A DNA stretch of 64,000 nucleotides from Verrucomicrobiaceae bacterium (GTDB taxonomy: Bacteria; Verrucomicrobiota; Verrucomicrobiia; Verrucomicrobiales; Verrucomicrobiaceae). Made by a program: the position numbers and the translations under genes. The notes beneath the pieces are model-generated. The model worked only from the letters and a program-made list of their open reading frames with translations, searched no databases and had not been told where the DNA came from. This document shows positions 52,213 through 60,895 of the stretch, in pieces; position 1 is the stretch's first letter, and each line of letters opens with the position of its first letter. Location: NCBI GenBank assembly GCA_019694165.1, contig JAIBCL010000023.1:33638-97637 (forward strand), in the 5' to 3' direction.

Positions 52213-54645
52213 ATGAAGCGCCTCTCGCTCTGGTTTCCGCTCCTGCTCATCCCGCTCGTCGTGATCGGGCTGATGCGCTTGAAGATGGAGGCGGACATTC
52301 TCGCCACACTTCCCGGCGAAGTGCCGGAGGTGAAAGCGCTCAAATGGCTGCGCGATGGATTTGCGGGCGGCAGCGATTTGCTCATCGCGCTTGAAGCATC
52401 CGACAGTGATCACTCAGCCGCCGCCGCAACCGCGCTCGCGGAACGACTGCAAAAGCGGTCTGATCTCATCAAAGAAGTCCGCTGGGCGCAGCCGATGGAG
52501 CAGCAATCGCGCGACGGTTCGGCGCTGCTCGCGAGGTCGCTGCAAAATGCGGATCCTGCCAAGCTGTCGGACTTGAAGGCGCGGCTCGAAGGCGAAGGCG
52601 CGGCGAAGCAATTGCAGGGCAGCATCGAGACGATGGCCACATCGCCGGACAATGCGCTCGTGCAGCGGCTCTCGTATGATCCGCTTGGTCTTCTCGATTG
52701 CCTCGACACCTCCGCGATGAGCACGCTGAGCGGTTCGCTCTTCGGACTCATCTCTGACGACGGCAAATTCCGCGTGCTGCTCGTCACGCCTGCGGCTGTC
52801 GTCAGCGATTACCGTTCCGCCGAGGCGTGGCTGAAGAAGATCGATGCCGAAATTGCCGCATGGCGAAAAGACAGCAGCGAAACGAGCGGCATCACGCTTC
52901 GCGAAACCGGCGAACCCGCCTTCCAGGCCGAGATCGGCGCTGGCATCGCGCGCGACATGTCGAACACCATCGGCATGACCGAGGTGCTCATCGCGATTCT
53001 CTTCTGGTTCATGTTTCACCGGTTGAAGCCGCTGATCTGGATTCAATTGCTCCTCATGCTCAGCATGGTCGTCACGCTCGGCCTCGGCGGTCTGCTCGTC
53101 GGCAAGCTCTCGATCATGAGCCTCGGCTTCGCGGCCATCGTTCTCGGTATCATCGTCGATTACGCCGTGCTCATCATTCAAGAAGCGCGCGAGCATCCGT
53201 CGAAGTCCGCCAGTGAACTCCGCAAACTCGCCGCGCCGGGCATCATCGCGGGCGGATGCACGACCTCGACCGTGTTTCTCTCGCTGCTCTTCAGCGGCCT
53301 GCCCGGTCTCGCGGAACTCGGTCTTCTCGTCGCACTCGGAGTGATGGTCGGTCTTTGCGTGATGATCGGCCTCGCGCCGAAGCTCGCAGCAGGAAAGCAG
53401 GTCGCGAGCGTGATTCCGCCTTCATCTGGCGAAAAGGCCCGGCACACCTTTGCCATCATCGGCACGGTCGTGCTGTTCGGCGGCATGGCGGCTGTTTTCG
53501 CGTGGCGCGGTCTGCCGAAGTTTGAATCCCATGCCGAAGCGCTGCGTCCGTCGAAGAGCGAGGCGATGGATGCGTGGCAGTGGATTCAAGAGCGGCTCGG
53601 TCGCGACAGTGAAGCGAGTGTGCCAGTCCTCGTGACCGGTCCCGTCGAGGAACTCCGCTCGCGGACGACAAACCTCAGTCACACGCTCGATGAAGCCGTG
53701 AAATCAGGTCAGCTCGTGCGGCACACCTTGCCAACCATGCTCATCGCCGATCCAGCAGCGCAGAAGGCGAATCGCAGCGTCATCGAGTGGCTCATCGCTG
53801 AGCAGCCGCGTCTCGAAAAGGAAATGGATGCCGCTGGCTTCACCGAAGCCGCATTCGGCCTGTTTCGCGGTGTGACGCCACTTTGGAAGCACGCACTCGA
53901 GAAACCGTGGCCGCAAGATGCGGCGGAAAGCGAAGCCGCCTCTGTGCTCGGCCGTCTTCTCGCGACAGGCGATCGCGCAGAATCCGCTGGCGTGAGCAAA
54001 GGGCAGGGGATCGTGCTCGCTTCGGTCAGCATCGCGGGAAAACCCGGCCAGCCTAATCGCGCAAAACTCGATGCCCTTGTCGATTTGCTCCATCATCAAG
54101 AAGGCGCAGTCGCAGCAGGCTGGGAGACGCTCGGCAGCGCGCTGTCGTCATTGGTGAAGCGCGATCTCAATCGCCAGATGCTGCCCATCATTGGCATTCT
54201 CATCGTCACGCTGCTGCTCACGTTTCGAAATGCGCGCGATCTGCTGCTCTCCATCGCACTGCTCGCCACCGGCCTCGGCGGGCTGGCCGCGACGATGAGC
54301 GTGTGCGGCATCTCTTGGAATCTCGCCAGCCTCGCCGCGATACCGCTGCTGCTCGGCACCGGCATCGACTACGGCATTCATCTGCTGCTCGCTTTGCAAC
54401 GCACGAACAACGACATCCTTCACGTCCGCCACACGACAGCTCGCGCCGTCTTCTTTTCCGGCATGACGACGGTAATCGGCTTCAGCAGTCTGTTCTTCGC
54501 CGGCAATCGCGGCATCTCCAGCCTCGGCCTCGCCTGCTGCCTCGGCACGCTGTGGATCATGCTGATCGTCCTCTGGCTGCTCCCGCACTGGCGCGTGTGG
54601 CTGGCACCCGGACGGCGTTCGAGTGCTGCGGGGCCGGCGCGGTAA
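52213..54645 (+). CDS. MMPL/RND-superfamily transporter (HpnN-like)
   Basis: An 810-aa inner-membrane protein with two MMPL-type halves. It starts with a membrane anchor (LWFPLLLIPLVVIGLMRL), has a large periplasmic domain, then a membrane bundle (VLIAILFWFMFHRLKPLIWI, LGFAAIVLGIIVDYAVLI). A second periplasmic domain is followed by a second bundle (GTGIDYGIHLLLALQRTN, GFSSLFFAGNRGISSLG). It resembles exporters of lipids, such as hopanoid transporter HpnN. No hopanoid synthesis gene is in the window, so the cargo is unknown. Confidence 0.82.
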   Translation: MKRLSLWFPLLLIPLVVIGLMRLKMEADILATLPGEVPEVKALKWLRDGFAGGSDLLIALEASDSDHSAAAATALAERLQKRSDLIKEVRWAQPMEQQSRDGSALLARSLQNADPAKLSDLKARLEGEGAAKQLQGSIETMATSPDNALVQRLSYDPLGLLDCLDTSAMSTLSGSLFGLISDDGKFRVLLVTPAAVVSDYRSAEAWLKKIDAEIAAWRKDSSETSGITLRETGEPAFQAEIGAGIARDMSNTIGMTEVLIAILFWFMFHRLKPLIWIQLLLMLSMVVTLGLGGLLVGKLSIMSLGFAAIVLGIIVDYAVLIIQEAREHPSKSASELRKLAAPGIIAGGCTTSTVFLSLLFSGLPGLAELGLLVALGVMVGLCVMIGLAPKLAAGKQVASVIPPSSGEKARHTFAIIGTVVLFGGMAAVFAWRGLPKFESHAEALRPSKSEAMDAWQWIQERLGRDSEASVPVLVTGPVEELRSRTTNLSHTLDEAVKSGQLVRHTLPTMLIADPAAQKANRSVIEWLIAEQPRLEKEMDAAGFTEAAFGLFRGVTPLWKHALEKPWPQDAAESEAASVLGRLLATGDRAESAGVSKGQGIVLASVSIAGKPGQPNRAKLDALVDLLHHQEGAVAAGWETLGSALSSLVKRDLNRQMLPIIGILIVTLLLTFRNARDLLLSIALLATGLGGLAATMSVCGISWNLASLAAIPLLLGTGIDYGIHLLLALQRTNNDILHVRHTTARAVFFSGMTTVIGFSSLFFAGNRGISSLGLACCLGTLWIMLIVLWLLPHWRVWLAPGRRSSAAGPAR

Positions 54646-54719
54646 CCGGAATGATCTGCTTGGTCGCACGCTCCGCAATATTCTTGAGGCCGTCGGTCGG
54701 GCCTGCTACGAATCGCCGC

Positions 54720-55784
54720 ATGAAATCGACCTGCCGGCGATGTGTGGCTGCCTCCTTCCGCGTATTCGCAGTCCTGGCAGCTTCGGGCTTCAGTGCCGAA
54801 GCGCCCAATTCCGCATCACCGTCGTGGCTGGCCACCGGGCAGTTCCACTGGAAATGCTCGCCGCCGTTGCTCGGTGCGGATTTGAAGGCGGGGGAGCCAG
54901 AAGTGGCGCTAAAGGACCCGACCTTCGTACAACTCGATGGTCGCTGGCATCTCTTCGCCACGCACCGGTTAGCATCGGGCACGGTGAACATGCAGTACCT
55001 CAGTTTCACTGACTGGGCCGATGCGGGCAGGGCGACACGCCACACGCTCGAACTGCACGATCAGTATCACTGCGCACCACAGGTGTTCTGGTTCACGCCG
55101 CAGAAGAAGTGGTATCTGGTGTATCAGCTCGCCGACAAGAACCGCGCGCTGAAGTTCGCGCCGTATTTCTCGACCACCAGCGACATCAGCGATCCGAAGT
55201 CGTGGACCAAGCCGCAGCCGATGATCGAGAAGCTGCCGGAGGGAGGCGACAAAACGAAATGGATCGACTTCTGGGTGATATGTGACGCCACGAAGGCGCA
55301 TCTCTTCTACACCAGCGACGACGGCCGCTTCTGGCGGCGCGAGACAGCAAAGTCATCTTTCCCGCTCGGGTGGTCGAAATCCGAACTCGTGCTGAAGGAC
55401 GCGAAGGATGAACTCTTCGAGGCCTCGCACACCTACAAGCTCCGGGGGCGCGAACAATTCCTTACGATCATCGAAGCCATCGGCACCGGCTGCCGCTACT
55501 ACAAGGCGTGGATCGCCGACAGGCTCGACGGTCCGTGGAAACCCCTCGCCGCCACAAAGGACAAGCCCTTTGCCGCCGCCGGTGTGAACGTGGATCAGGC
55601 CGCACCATGGACGAGCAGCATCAGCCACGGCGAGTTGGTGCGCAGCGGGGCGGATGAGATGATGGAGATCGATCCGGCGGACCTGCGATTTGTTTTCCAG
55701 GGTGTCGATGACACAGGCTACAAAGAGAATCGGTACGGGAGCATTCCGTGGCGCATCGGTTTGCTCGAGCACACCGGTTCGTAG
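54720..55784 (+). CDS. GH62 alpha-L-arabinofuranosidase
   Basis: A 354-aa secreted glycoside hydrolase (basic N-terminus, hydrophobic core FRVFAVLAASGFSA). The fold is a five-bladed beta propeller. Signature pieces: GQFHWKCSPPLL, catalytic base Asp in LKDPTFVQLDGRWHLFAT, YHCAPQVFWFTPQKKWYLVY, and general-acid Glu in ELFEASHTYKL. GH62 removes arabinose side chains from arabinoxylan. The ATG at 54720 is chosen because it gives a signal peptide; the frame runs upstream into the previous gene. It is a rare activity in this phylum and fits the other polysaccharide genes. Confidence 0.85.
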   Translation: MKSTCRRCVAASFRVFAVLAASGFSAEAPNSASPSWLATGQFHWKCSPPLLGADLKAGEPEVALKDPTFVQLDGRWHLFATHRLASGTVNMQYLSFTDWADAGRATRHTLELHDQYHCAPQVFWFTPQKKWYLVYQLADKNRALKFAPYFSTTSDISDPKSWTKPQPMIEKLPEGGDKTKWIDFWVICDATKAHLFYTSDDGRFWRRETAKSSFPLGWSKSELVLKDAKDELFEASHTYKLRGREQFLTIIEAIGTGCRYYKAWIADRLDGPWKPLAATKDKPFAAAGVNVDQAAPWTSSISHGELVRSGADEMMEIDPADLRFVFQGVDDTGYKENRYGSIPWRIGLLEHTGS

Positions 55785-55810
55785 ATGCGCGAACTGAAGA
55801 CAGACGGGGA

Positions 55811-55836
55811 CGCCGTGGACGCGCAATACCACGGCG
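55811..55836. terminator. Hairpin between convergent GH62 and TPR-like genes
   Basis: CGCCGTGG / CCACGGCG, a perfect 8-bp stem with a 10-nt loop, in the 81-bp gap between the convergent stop codons. Confidence 0.5.
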
Positions 55837-55865
55837 ACGATTCCCAAAATCTTCGGCAGGCTTCT

Positions 55866-58052
55866 TCACTGGCTCCACGGTCCTGTGCGGTCCACGAACC
55901 AGTGCTTGGCCGCTGCTTCTTTGCCGAGAGCGGTTTTGGAGGCACGGCGCTCGATGAGTTGGAAGAATTTGTCGGCTTCGTCGTCGTCGCCGTAGTAATC
56001 GCCCTTGAGCCAGTTGCCGGCGGTGTTCAGGATGTCGGCGAGTTCGTCGGTGTTGTCCGGCAGTAGTGCCGCGGCTTTTCTGACCATGGCTGCGGCGATG
56101 AAGATCGCGTGTCTGAACCGGTCGGGCGATGGCTTGGACGCGGCCAGCCGTTTCTTCTCGGCGTCGGATGGCGGGAGGGCGAGCGGAAGCTTTTCATACT
56201 TCTCACCGGCGTTGGTGTAGCGCGTGTGCCAGTAAAATCCGGCCTGGCGATCCTGCGGGAGGCTCTGTGGTTTTGGCTTCTTCGGATTGTCACCCTCGGC
56301 GCGCGGGGCGTCGGGCATGAAGGTGGGATTGATCAGCTCGCCCGAGTCAGCGAGGAAGTCCGCGGCGTCGAACCATGCTTTGGCGCGCTGCATCTTCGAT
56401 AACGTCTCGTCATTCGCCTGCTTCAGGAGGGCAGTGTAGGTATCGAGGTCCTTCTGCTTCGATTCGTCGAACCAGGCGCGCGCTTCGTCATAGCGGTCCT
56501 CGCGCACGAGGCGGGGACCGAGCACCTGGGTGACGGCGCGCCGTTTGTCGTCGGCGCCGAGCGATTTGGCGAAGGCGATCAGCTCATCACTCGTGAGTAC
56601 GCGCTCGGCGACGAAGAGAGCGTCCGTCCGCAGGCCGCCGGCAAAGAAGGTGTTCATCGCGTCGATGAACTGGCCGTTGGAGAGGTAGAGAGATGCGAGA
56701 TCACCGTGCGCCGACATCCACAGAGAGCGGTTCGGGCTGTAGGAGTCGTCCTCGTCCTTCTCCGGACGGAGATTCTCAGCTTCGAGCAACGCGGGCACCT
56801 TGGTCATCAAGTCTTGCGCTTGTTTCAGCTTGCCGTCGCGCCGCAGCAATTTCACGCGCAGCCAGACTGACATCGACGAATCCGTCTCGCACAGTTTCAG
56901 CCAGTTCGCGGCTGATGTGTAACTGCCCTGCGTGTAGGCGCACCAGGCCAGCCGATCCGCGTCGGCGGACTTTGTCACGCCAGCTTTCTTGAGCGCATCG
57001 AGCCAGTTCGAGAGGCGGTCTTCCTTGGTTTCACCAGTGAAGGATTGGACTCCCCACATCCACTCGCTGCCCACCGTCTCAGTTGCGAGGACGTGTGCCG
57101 TTTGCAGACGCCGCAGCACGTCATCGCGCGCAGACCGCACCAGCGCCTCGCGATGCTTCTTGATCAACGCCGGCGTCACCGGCTGCTCGGGCGCATCGGG
57201 ACCGGCCGGATCGAAGTTCATCATGCCCCAGACAATGGCACGGTCGGGAACCAAGGCCTTCAGCGAGATGATGGCCGATTCATCTCCCAGCGCGAGCTGC
57301 GTCAGGTACAAGCGCGCCGACTTCTCGAAGTTCCCGGCATCGAGTTCTGCCTTCGCCTCCCAGCCGTAGCTGTCCGCAGCGAGACCGAGCGAGTCGGCGA
57401 ATCCTTCACCCGCGAGCTGTCGCACGAGCTGAAACCACTTCACGGCTTCGGGCTTCTTTTGAAACAAGGCCACCTTGCCGAGCATGAAGGCCGCCCATGT
57501 GCTGCGGTAGTGGCGTTCCTCCTTCGGGCGTTGCATGAGCGCCTCCCATGCCGCACGCGCCTCGTCCCAGTGCTTCTGGCCCTGCTTGAATGCGTGCGCG
57601 CCTTTGTGGTAATCGGCGAACTCACCCGCCGGCTCGGCGGGCAGCGCGGGCACGGGCGCGGTGCCGCTGTCGTCGATGCTGTTAATGAGTTCGCGCGCCT
57701 CGGCGTGCAGCCGCTTCGCCTCCTCGGCATTGGCTTTCAACCGGCCGGTTTTCAGCGCGTCCTCGAAGTCCGCCTTGTCGTTGGCCTCCGCTTCCTTCAC
57801 ATACGACTCGGTCGGCACCGGCGCGGAATCACCAGCGGCGACGTCTCCGCCGACTCGTTTTTCCTTTGGCTGAAACTCGCGCGCCAGACGACGCAGCTCA
57901 TCGGCCCAGTAAAACTCCGGCGGATGATTCACCGCATCGCCGCCATGATGAAGCCAGTTGGCCGGACCGAAGTCACCCGTGGCGTGAAGCGGGGAAGGGG
58001 TTGCCGTGAAGAGAGCGACGAACAGCAGGACTTTAGTGAACGACTTCCACAT
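55866..58052 (-). CDS. Large secreted helical (TPR-like) protein
   Basis: A protein of about 728 aa with a signal peptide (VLLFVALFTATPSPLHA). The body is mostly amphipathic helices in TPR/SEL1-like spacing (GKVALFQKKPEAVKWFQLVRQL, FEKSARLYLTQLALGD, LPSYLSNGQ-type blocks). No enzyme motif is visible, so it is probably a scaffold or binding protein in the envelope. The ATG at 58052 overlaps a relic of the DUF3142 3' end (repeat copy 1) and has no clear Shine-Dalgarno. In an ancestral arrangement it was probably translated by coupling to DUF3142. Confidence 0.78.
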   Translation of the reverse strand: MWKSFTKVLLFVALFTATPSPLHATGDFGPANWLHHGGDAVNHPPEFYWADELRRLAREFQPKEKRVGGDVAAGDSAPVPTESYVKEAEANDKADFEDALKTGRLKANAEEAKRLHAEARELINSIDDSGTAPVPALPAEPAGEFADYHKGAHAFKQGQKHWDEARAAWEALMQRPKEERHYRSTWAAFMLGKVALFQKKPEAVKWFQLVRQLAGEGFADSLGLAADSYGWEAKAELDAGNFEKSARLYLTQLALGDESAIISLKALVPDRAIVWGMMNFDPAGPDAPEQPVTPALIKKHREALVRSARDDVLRRLQTAHVLATETVGSEWMWGVQSFTGETKEDRLSNWLDALKKAGVTKSADADRLAWCAYTQGSYTSAANWLKLCETDSSMSVWLRVKLLRRDGKLKQAQDLMTKVPALLEAENLRPEKDEDDSYSPNRSLWMSAHGDLASLYLSNGQFIDAMNTFFAGGLRTDALFVAERVLTSDELIAFAKSLGADDKRRAVTQVLGPRLVREDRYDEARAWFDESKQKDLDTYTALLKQANDETLSKMQRAKAWFDAADFLADSGELINPTFMPDAPRAEGDNPKKPKPQSLPQDRQAGFYWHTRYTNAGEKYEKLPLALPPSDAEKKRLAASKPSPDRFRHAIFIAAAMVRKAAALLPDNTDELADILNTAGNWLKGDYYGDDDEADKFFQLIERRASKTALGKEAAAKHWFVDRTGPWSQ

Positions 58053-58135
58053 GAACAGGCGCGGGTTTGTCGAACCGCAGCCATCCGATACTCCGCCGCG
58101 CGCCGGGCGGCAATACCGGAATCGCGACGGCGCGC
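58028..58135 (-). repeat. DUF3142 3'-end repeat, copy 1
   Basis: About 108 bp matching the 3' end of the DUF3142 gene (copy 3), including the coding sense of its last residues (FDKPAPVHVEVVH then stop). The TPR-like gene's ATG (58052) lies inside it. To the right, 58136-58226 (about 90 bp) is not shared with the other copies and codes nothing recognised. Confidence 0.85.
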
Positions 58136-58226
58136 ACGCATTGGGTGCCTCCGCATTGTAGTCGCCGGCCTTGATCTTCGGCAACCCGGCGCTCACGCCT
58201 GGCTGCCGACGTGACCGGGAGTTTTT

Positions 58227-58484
58227 TCAGTAGTGATCACGGCAGGAGAGGATCGTGATCGCATCGTCCGTCACTCGATACACCAACCGGTGCTCCTGGT
58301 CGATCCGGCGCGACCAGCAGCCTTTGAGCTGATGCCGCAAAGGCTCTGGCTTACCCAATCCGGTGAACGGCTCCCGCGCCGTCTCGGTGATCAGTCGCAC
58401 GAGTCGCTGGTAGAGCTTCGCGTCCGTCCTGGACCAATCAGTGAAATGGCCAAACGCATCGCCATGGAAGGCCACCGTCCCCAC
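58227..58484 (-). CDS. yoeB: Txe/YoeB-family toxin
   Basis: An 85-aa RelE-superfamily ribosome-dependent mRNA interferase. Family marks: HFTDWSRTDAKLYQRLVRLI, PFTGLGKPEPLRHQLKG, WSRRIDQEHRLVYRV and the C-terminal SCRDHY (His and Tyr at the active end). The start is GTG 58484. The antitoxin gene upstream overlaps it on the same strand. Its 3' end is followed by a short uninformative stretch and repeat copy 1. Confidence 0.88.
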   Translation of the reverse strand: MGTVAFHGDAFGHFTDWSRTDAKLYQRLVRLITETAREPFTGLGKPEPLRHQLKGCWSRRIDQEHRLVYRVTDDAITILSCRDHY

Positions 58485-58705
58485 TGAAACAAGCTTTGAT
58501 CCGGCACGACGACATTTCGGCCCGCCTCCACGTCGGCTGCGGCCCGCAGCAGCCGCTCGCGTCGAACGGGATCGGCCAGCAATGACGCGGTCTCGTCCGC
58601 CTCGGTCACGGTGATCTCGATGAGCTTGTGAGGAAAAGCCGCCTTCACTCTTTCCACAAAGTTCGGGCCAAGCTCATCGGCGTTGAGTTGAAAAGCCGCA
58701 GTCAT
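58391..58705 (-). CDS. Antitoxin of the YoeB-type pair (possibly extended)
   Basis: About 104 aa from ATG 58705. The core (FQLNADELGPNFVERVKAAF, IEITVTEADETASLLADP) resembles the short antitoxin partners found next to Txe/YoeB toxins; binding to operator DNA and to the toxin is expected. The frame does not stop where the toxin starts. It runs 94 nt into the toxin gene in another phase, adding about 30 residues (WGRWPSMAMRL...). Either a stop was lost or this is the natural end. The pair is bracketed by DUF3142 3'-end repeats. Confidence 0.72.
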   Translation of the reverse strand: MTAAFQLNADELGPNFVERVKAAFPHKLIEITVTEADETASLLADPVRRERLLRAAADVEAGRNVVVPDQSLFQWGRWPSMAMRLAISLIGPGRTRSSTSDSCD

Positions 58706-58736
58706 GCCCGCGAAACAATCTCGCGATTCAAGGGAA

Positions 58737-58939
58737 GGCAAGCTGCCGTCACTTCAGTGCATGGCTTCCACATGAACAGGCGCGGGTTTGTCGAACCGCA
58801 GCCATCCGATACTCCGCCGCGCGCCGGGCGGCAATGCCGGAATCACGACGGCGCGACGGCCACCACCATCGGCGGCAGCACCGCGGTGAAATGTCACGCT
58901 TTGCGTCCCAGGCTTGATGTGCCAGCCCGGCAGTGCGTC
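58737..58939 (-). pseudogene. DUF3142 3'-end repeat, copy 2
   Basis: 203 bp, the same length and ends as the matching part of the intact gene (copy 3, 59532-59734). It encodes a relic of the last ~60 residues (GTQSVTFHRGAAADGGGRRA, FDKPAPVHVEAMH). It differs from copy 3 by a few residues and shares PAPVH with copy 1, so copies 1 and 2 are closer to each other. It separates the toxin-antitoxin cassette from the Uma2 cassette. Confidence 0.85.
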
Positions 58940-58953
58940 GCGATGACAGGTGA

Positions 58954-59502
58954 TCAAGCAAACAGTTTCGCGAAATCCACGCGCACGCCAGGCAGTGAGG
59001 CGCACTCCAGCATGGTCGGCGACGTGAGCATCGTGCGCTCCGAATAGCCGCTCGCGCCCGGCTGGCGGAATACTTCCACCTGCCGTTCCTCCGGGCACAC
59101 GATCCAGTATTCCTTCACGCCGGCCTCGGCGTAGATGTGCGCCTTCACGCGGTCGATCTCCAGCGAGGAGATGGCGACCTCGATGACGAGTTCCGCTGCG
59201 CTTGGATGCACCGAGCGGTACCGCTCCTCCGGACCACGGACCACCGCCACATCCGGTTCGGGTTCTGAATCCGCAAAAGTCAGAGGTCCTTCCTGCCGCA
59301 CCACCCAATCCGGAGAAAGCTGCGCCGAAAGCATCTTGCGGAGCCGATCCGCGTGAAACTGATGAGACGGGGATTTGGGCATTTTTTCAATGATGTTGCC
59401 GCGCAGCAATTCCACCGGCAGCTCGCCGAGCCGGTGGTAATCCTCCACGGAGAGACGGGCTGCCCGCTGACGGATGGCGGGCACTTCAAGCAGGGCGGTC
59501 AT
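58954..59502 (-). CDS. Uma2-family (DUF820) protein
   Basis: A 182-aa PD-(D/E)xK-fold protein. It has SEPEPDVAVVRG, then LVIEVAISSLEIDRVKAHIYAEAG and VKEYWIV, giving the nuclease-like pattern E-PD...E-x-K of the family. The family is widespread as small solitary genes, and its biological role is unproven (a restriction-like nuclease is assumed). It lies between repeat copies 2 and 3, ending 15 bp from copy 2, which suggests it entered as a cassette. Confidence 0.85.
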   Translation of the reverse strand: MTALLEVPAIRQRAARLSVEDYHRLGELPVELLRGNIIEKMPKSPSHQFHADRLRKMLSAQLSPDWVVRQEGPLTFADSEPEPDVAVVRGPEERYRSVHPSAAELVIEVAISSLEIDRVKAHIYAEAGVKEYWIVCPEERQVEVFRQPGASGYSERTMLTSPTMLECASLPGVRVDFAKLFA

Positions 59503-59531
59503 GGCGTGAGGCTACCACGGGGGCTGGCGAT

Positions 59532-59734
59532 GGCAAGCAGCCGTGACTTCAGTGAACGACCTCCACCAGAACAGATGGACGTTTGTCGAACCGCAGCCAT
59601 CCGATACTCCGCCGCGCGCCGGGCGGCAATGCCGGAATCGCGACGGCGCGACGGCCACCACCATCGGCGGCAGCACCGGGGTGAAATGTCACGCTTTGCG
59701 TCCCAGGCTCGATGCGCCAGCCCGGCAGTGCGTC
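59532..59734 (-). repeat. DUF3142 3'-end repeat, copy 3 (within the intact gene)
   Basis: The native copy: the last part of the DUF3142 gene plus 17 bp after its stop. Its ends match copy 2 at GGCAAGC(T/A)GCCGT on one side and CAGTGCGTC on the other. Confidence 0.85.
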
Positions 59735-60814
59735 CGATGCCACGAGCTGCACGCCATCCCAGCTCACTCGCACGGCCCGCACCGGCTCGTCGGCTTCACC
59801 GCGATTGATCAACATGACATCCACCGGATTCTCGTTCTCGGACGCAGCCGCGAGATCATGGCGCAGCGGCCGGCCTTCGATCGCAGCGTAAAGCTGGGGC
59901 AGTTTCCAGTTCTGCCGGTCCGTGGCCAGCGGCAGCCGATACCACAGCACGCCACGCAGATGCGCCGGACGATCCAACCGCCATTCGCGCACGAGCGCGG
60001 CCATCTCCTCGGGTTCCGAGCGGAACTGCATGATCTTTGCGTCTGCGGGCCAGTCGGGAGCCGGGCCTTCGAAATGATAACCGAGCAGCTTCCCTGCCGC
60101 ATCGAAGCCGACGAGAGCGGAATACGTGGATAGCGCGACTTCGAAGTCACGGCCCAGCGCGTTTGCCTGCTCCACGCATTTCCTTGCACGCTCGGGATCG
60201 CAAATGGTGGCGAGTTCGTTTTTCTTTGCCGGCAGCACCGAGTGAACTTGCAAGACGTAGCTGTCAGCCGCGGCGATCAACGTCTTGAACTCCGGCTCAT
60301 CCAGCCACACAGGCAGTGTTGTGATCACCAGCCGCGCCGGTTGGATGGCAGTGCGCACCGCACGGACCCACCGCTCGTAGCCCGCGAGCTTTTTCTGCGC
60401 GCAGTCGAAGTCGAGCTGCAACTCCGCGCATGCCACGCCATGAGCCTTCGCTTCCGACAGCAAATGAAGCGCTTCGTCGATGACCGGCTTCGCACTCGCG
60501 TCGTCAAACGGCCCCGCCCACGGTGCAACGCGCAGCGCGAGCGCGCACGAGGAGCCGAGCGATGCCCAGTCGATGGTGGCACGCACGGGCCGCGCGGTGG
60601 TGGATCGCCAGGTGATCTCGGCCCCGAGCACGACATGTCCCGCGAGTTTCGATTTGGACTCTTCCACGGCAGCCTTCACCGCCGGCGTCCACTCGCGCTG
60701 CCACACGTAAGCGCGATGCGTGAGGGGCACCTCCGGCCGCCGCGAGCGATGACAAGCCGTCAGAGTCGCAGCCAGGATCGCACACGATACGACATGGATG
60801 GCGGTGCGATGCAT
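59549..60814 (-). CDS. DUF3142 lipoprotein
   Basis: A protein of about 421 aa with a lipoprotein signal (VSCAILAATLTAC, lipobox Cys then HRSRRP). The DUF3142 region looks like a TIM-barrel glycosidase-type fold (HVVLGAEITWR, AELQLDFDCAQKKLAGYERW, VITTLPVWLDEPEF, DSYVLQVHSVL, ALSTYSALVGFD). A C-terminal beta domain ends ARRSIGWLRFDK. Function unknown. The frame reaches 60883, but ATG 60814 gives the lipoprotein signal. It is the source of the repeated 3' end found twice downstream. Confidence 0.8.
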   Translation of the reverse strand: MHRTAIHVVSCAILAATLTACHRSRRPEVPLTHRAYVWQREWTPAVKAAVEESKSKLAGHVVLGAEITWRSTTARPVRATIDWASLGSSCALALRVAPWAGPFDDASAKPVIDEALHLLSEAKAHGVACAELQLDFDCAQKKLAGYERWVRAVRTAIQPARLVITTLPVWLDEPEFKTLIAAADSYVLQVHSVLPAKKNELATICDPERARKCVEQANALGRDFEVALSTYSALVGFDAAGKLLGYHFEGPAPDWPADAKIMQFRSEPEEMAALVREWRLDRPAHLRGVLWYRLPLATDRQNWKLPQLYAAIEGRPLRHDLAAASENENPVDVMLINRGEADEPVRAVRVSWDGVQLVASDALPGWRIEPGTQSVTFHPGAAADGGGRRAVAIPALPPGARRSIGWLRFDKRPSVLVEVVH

Positions 60815-60895
60815 GGGTGTTGCTGAAGTGAGGAGCACAAGCCGGAGAACCGCAGGTTGCTTCCAGGCATGGATGTCAACCACCGCTGACGGATA

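Noticed and set aside
58136..58226. Coding-like stretch (AGLPKIKAGDYNAEAPNA) before repeat copy 1
   Set aside because: It is open with the TPR frame but too short to assign; probably leftover cassette DNA.
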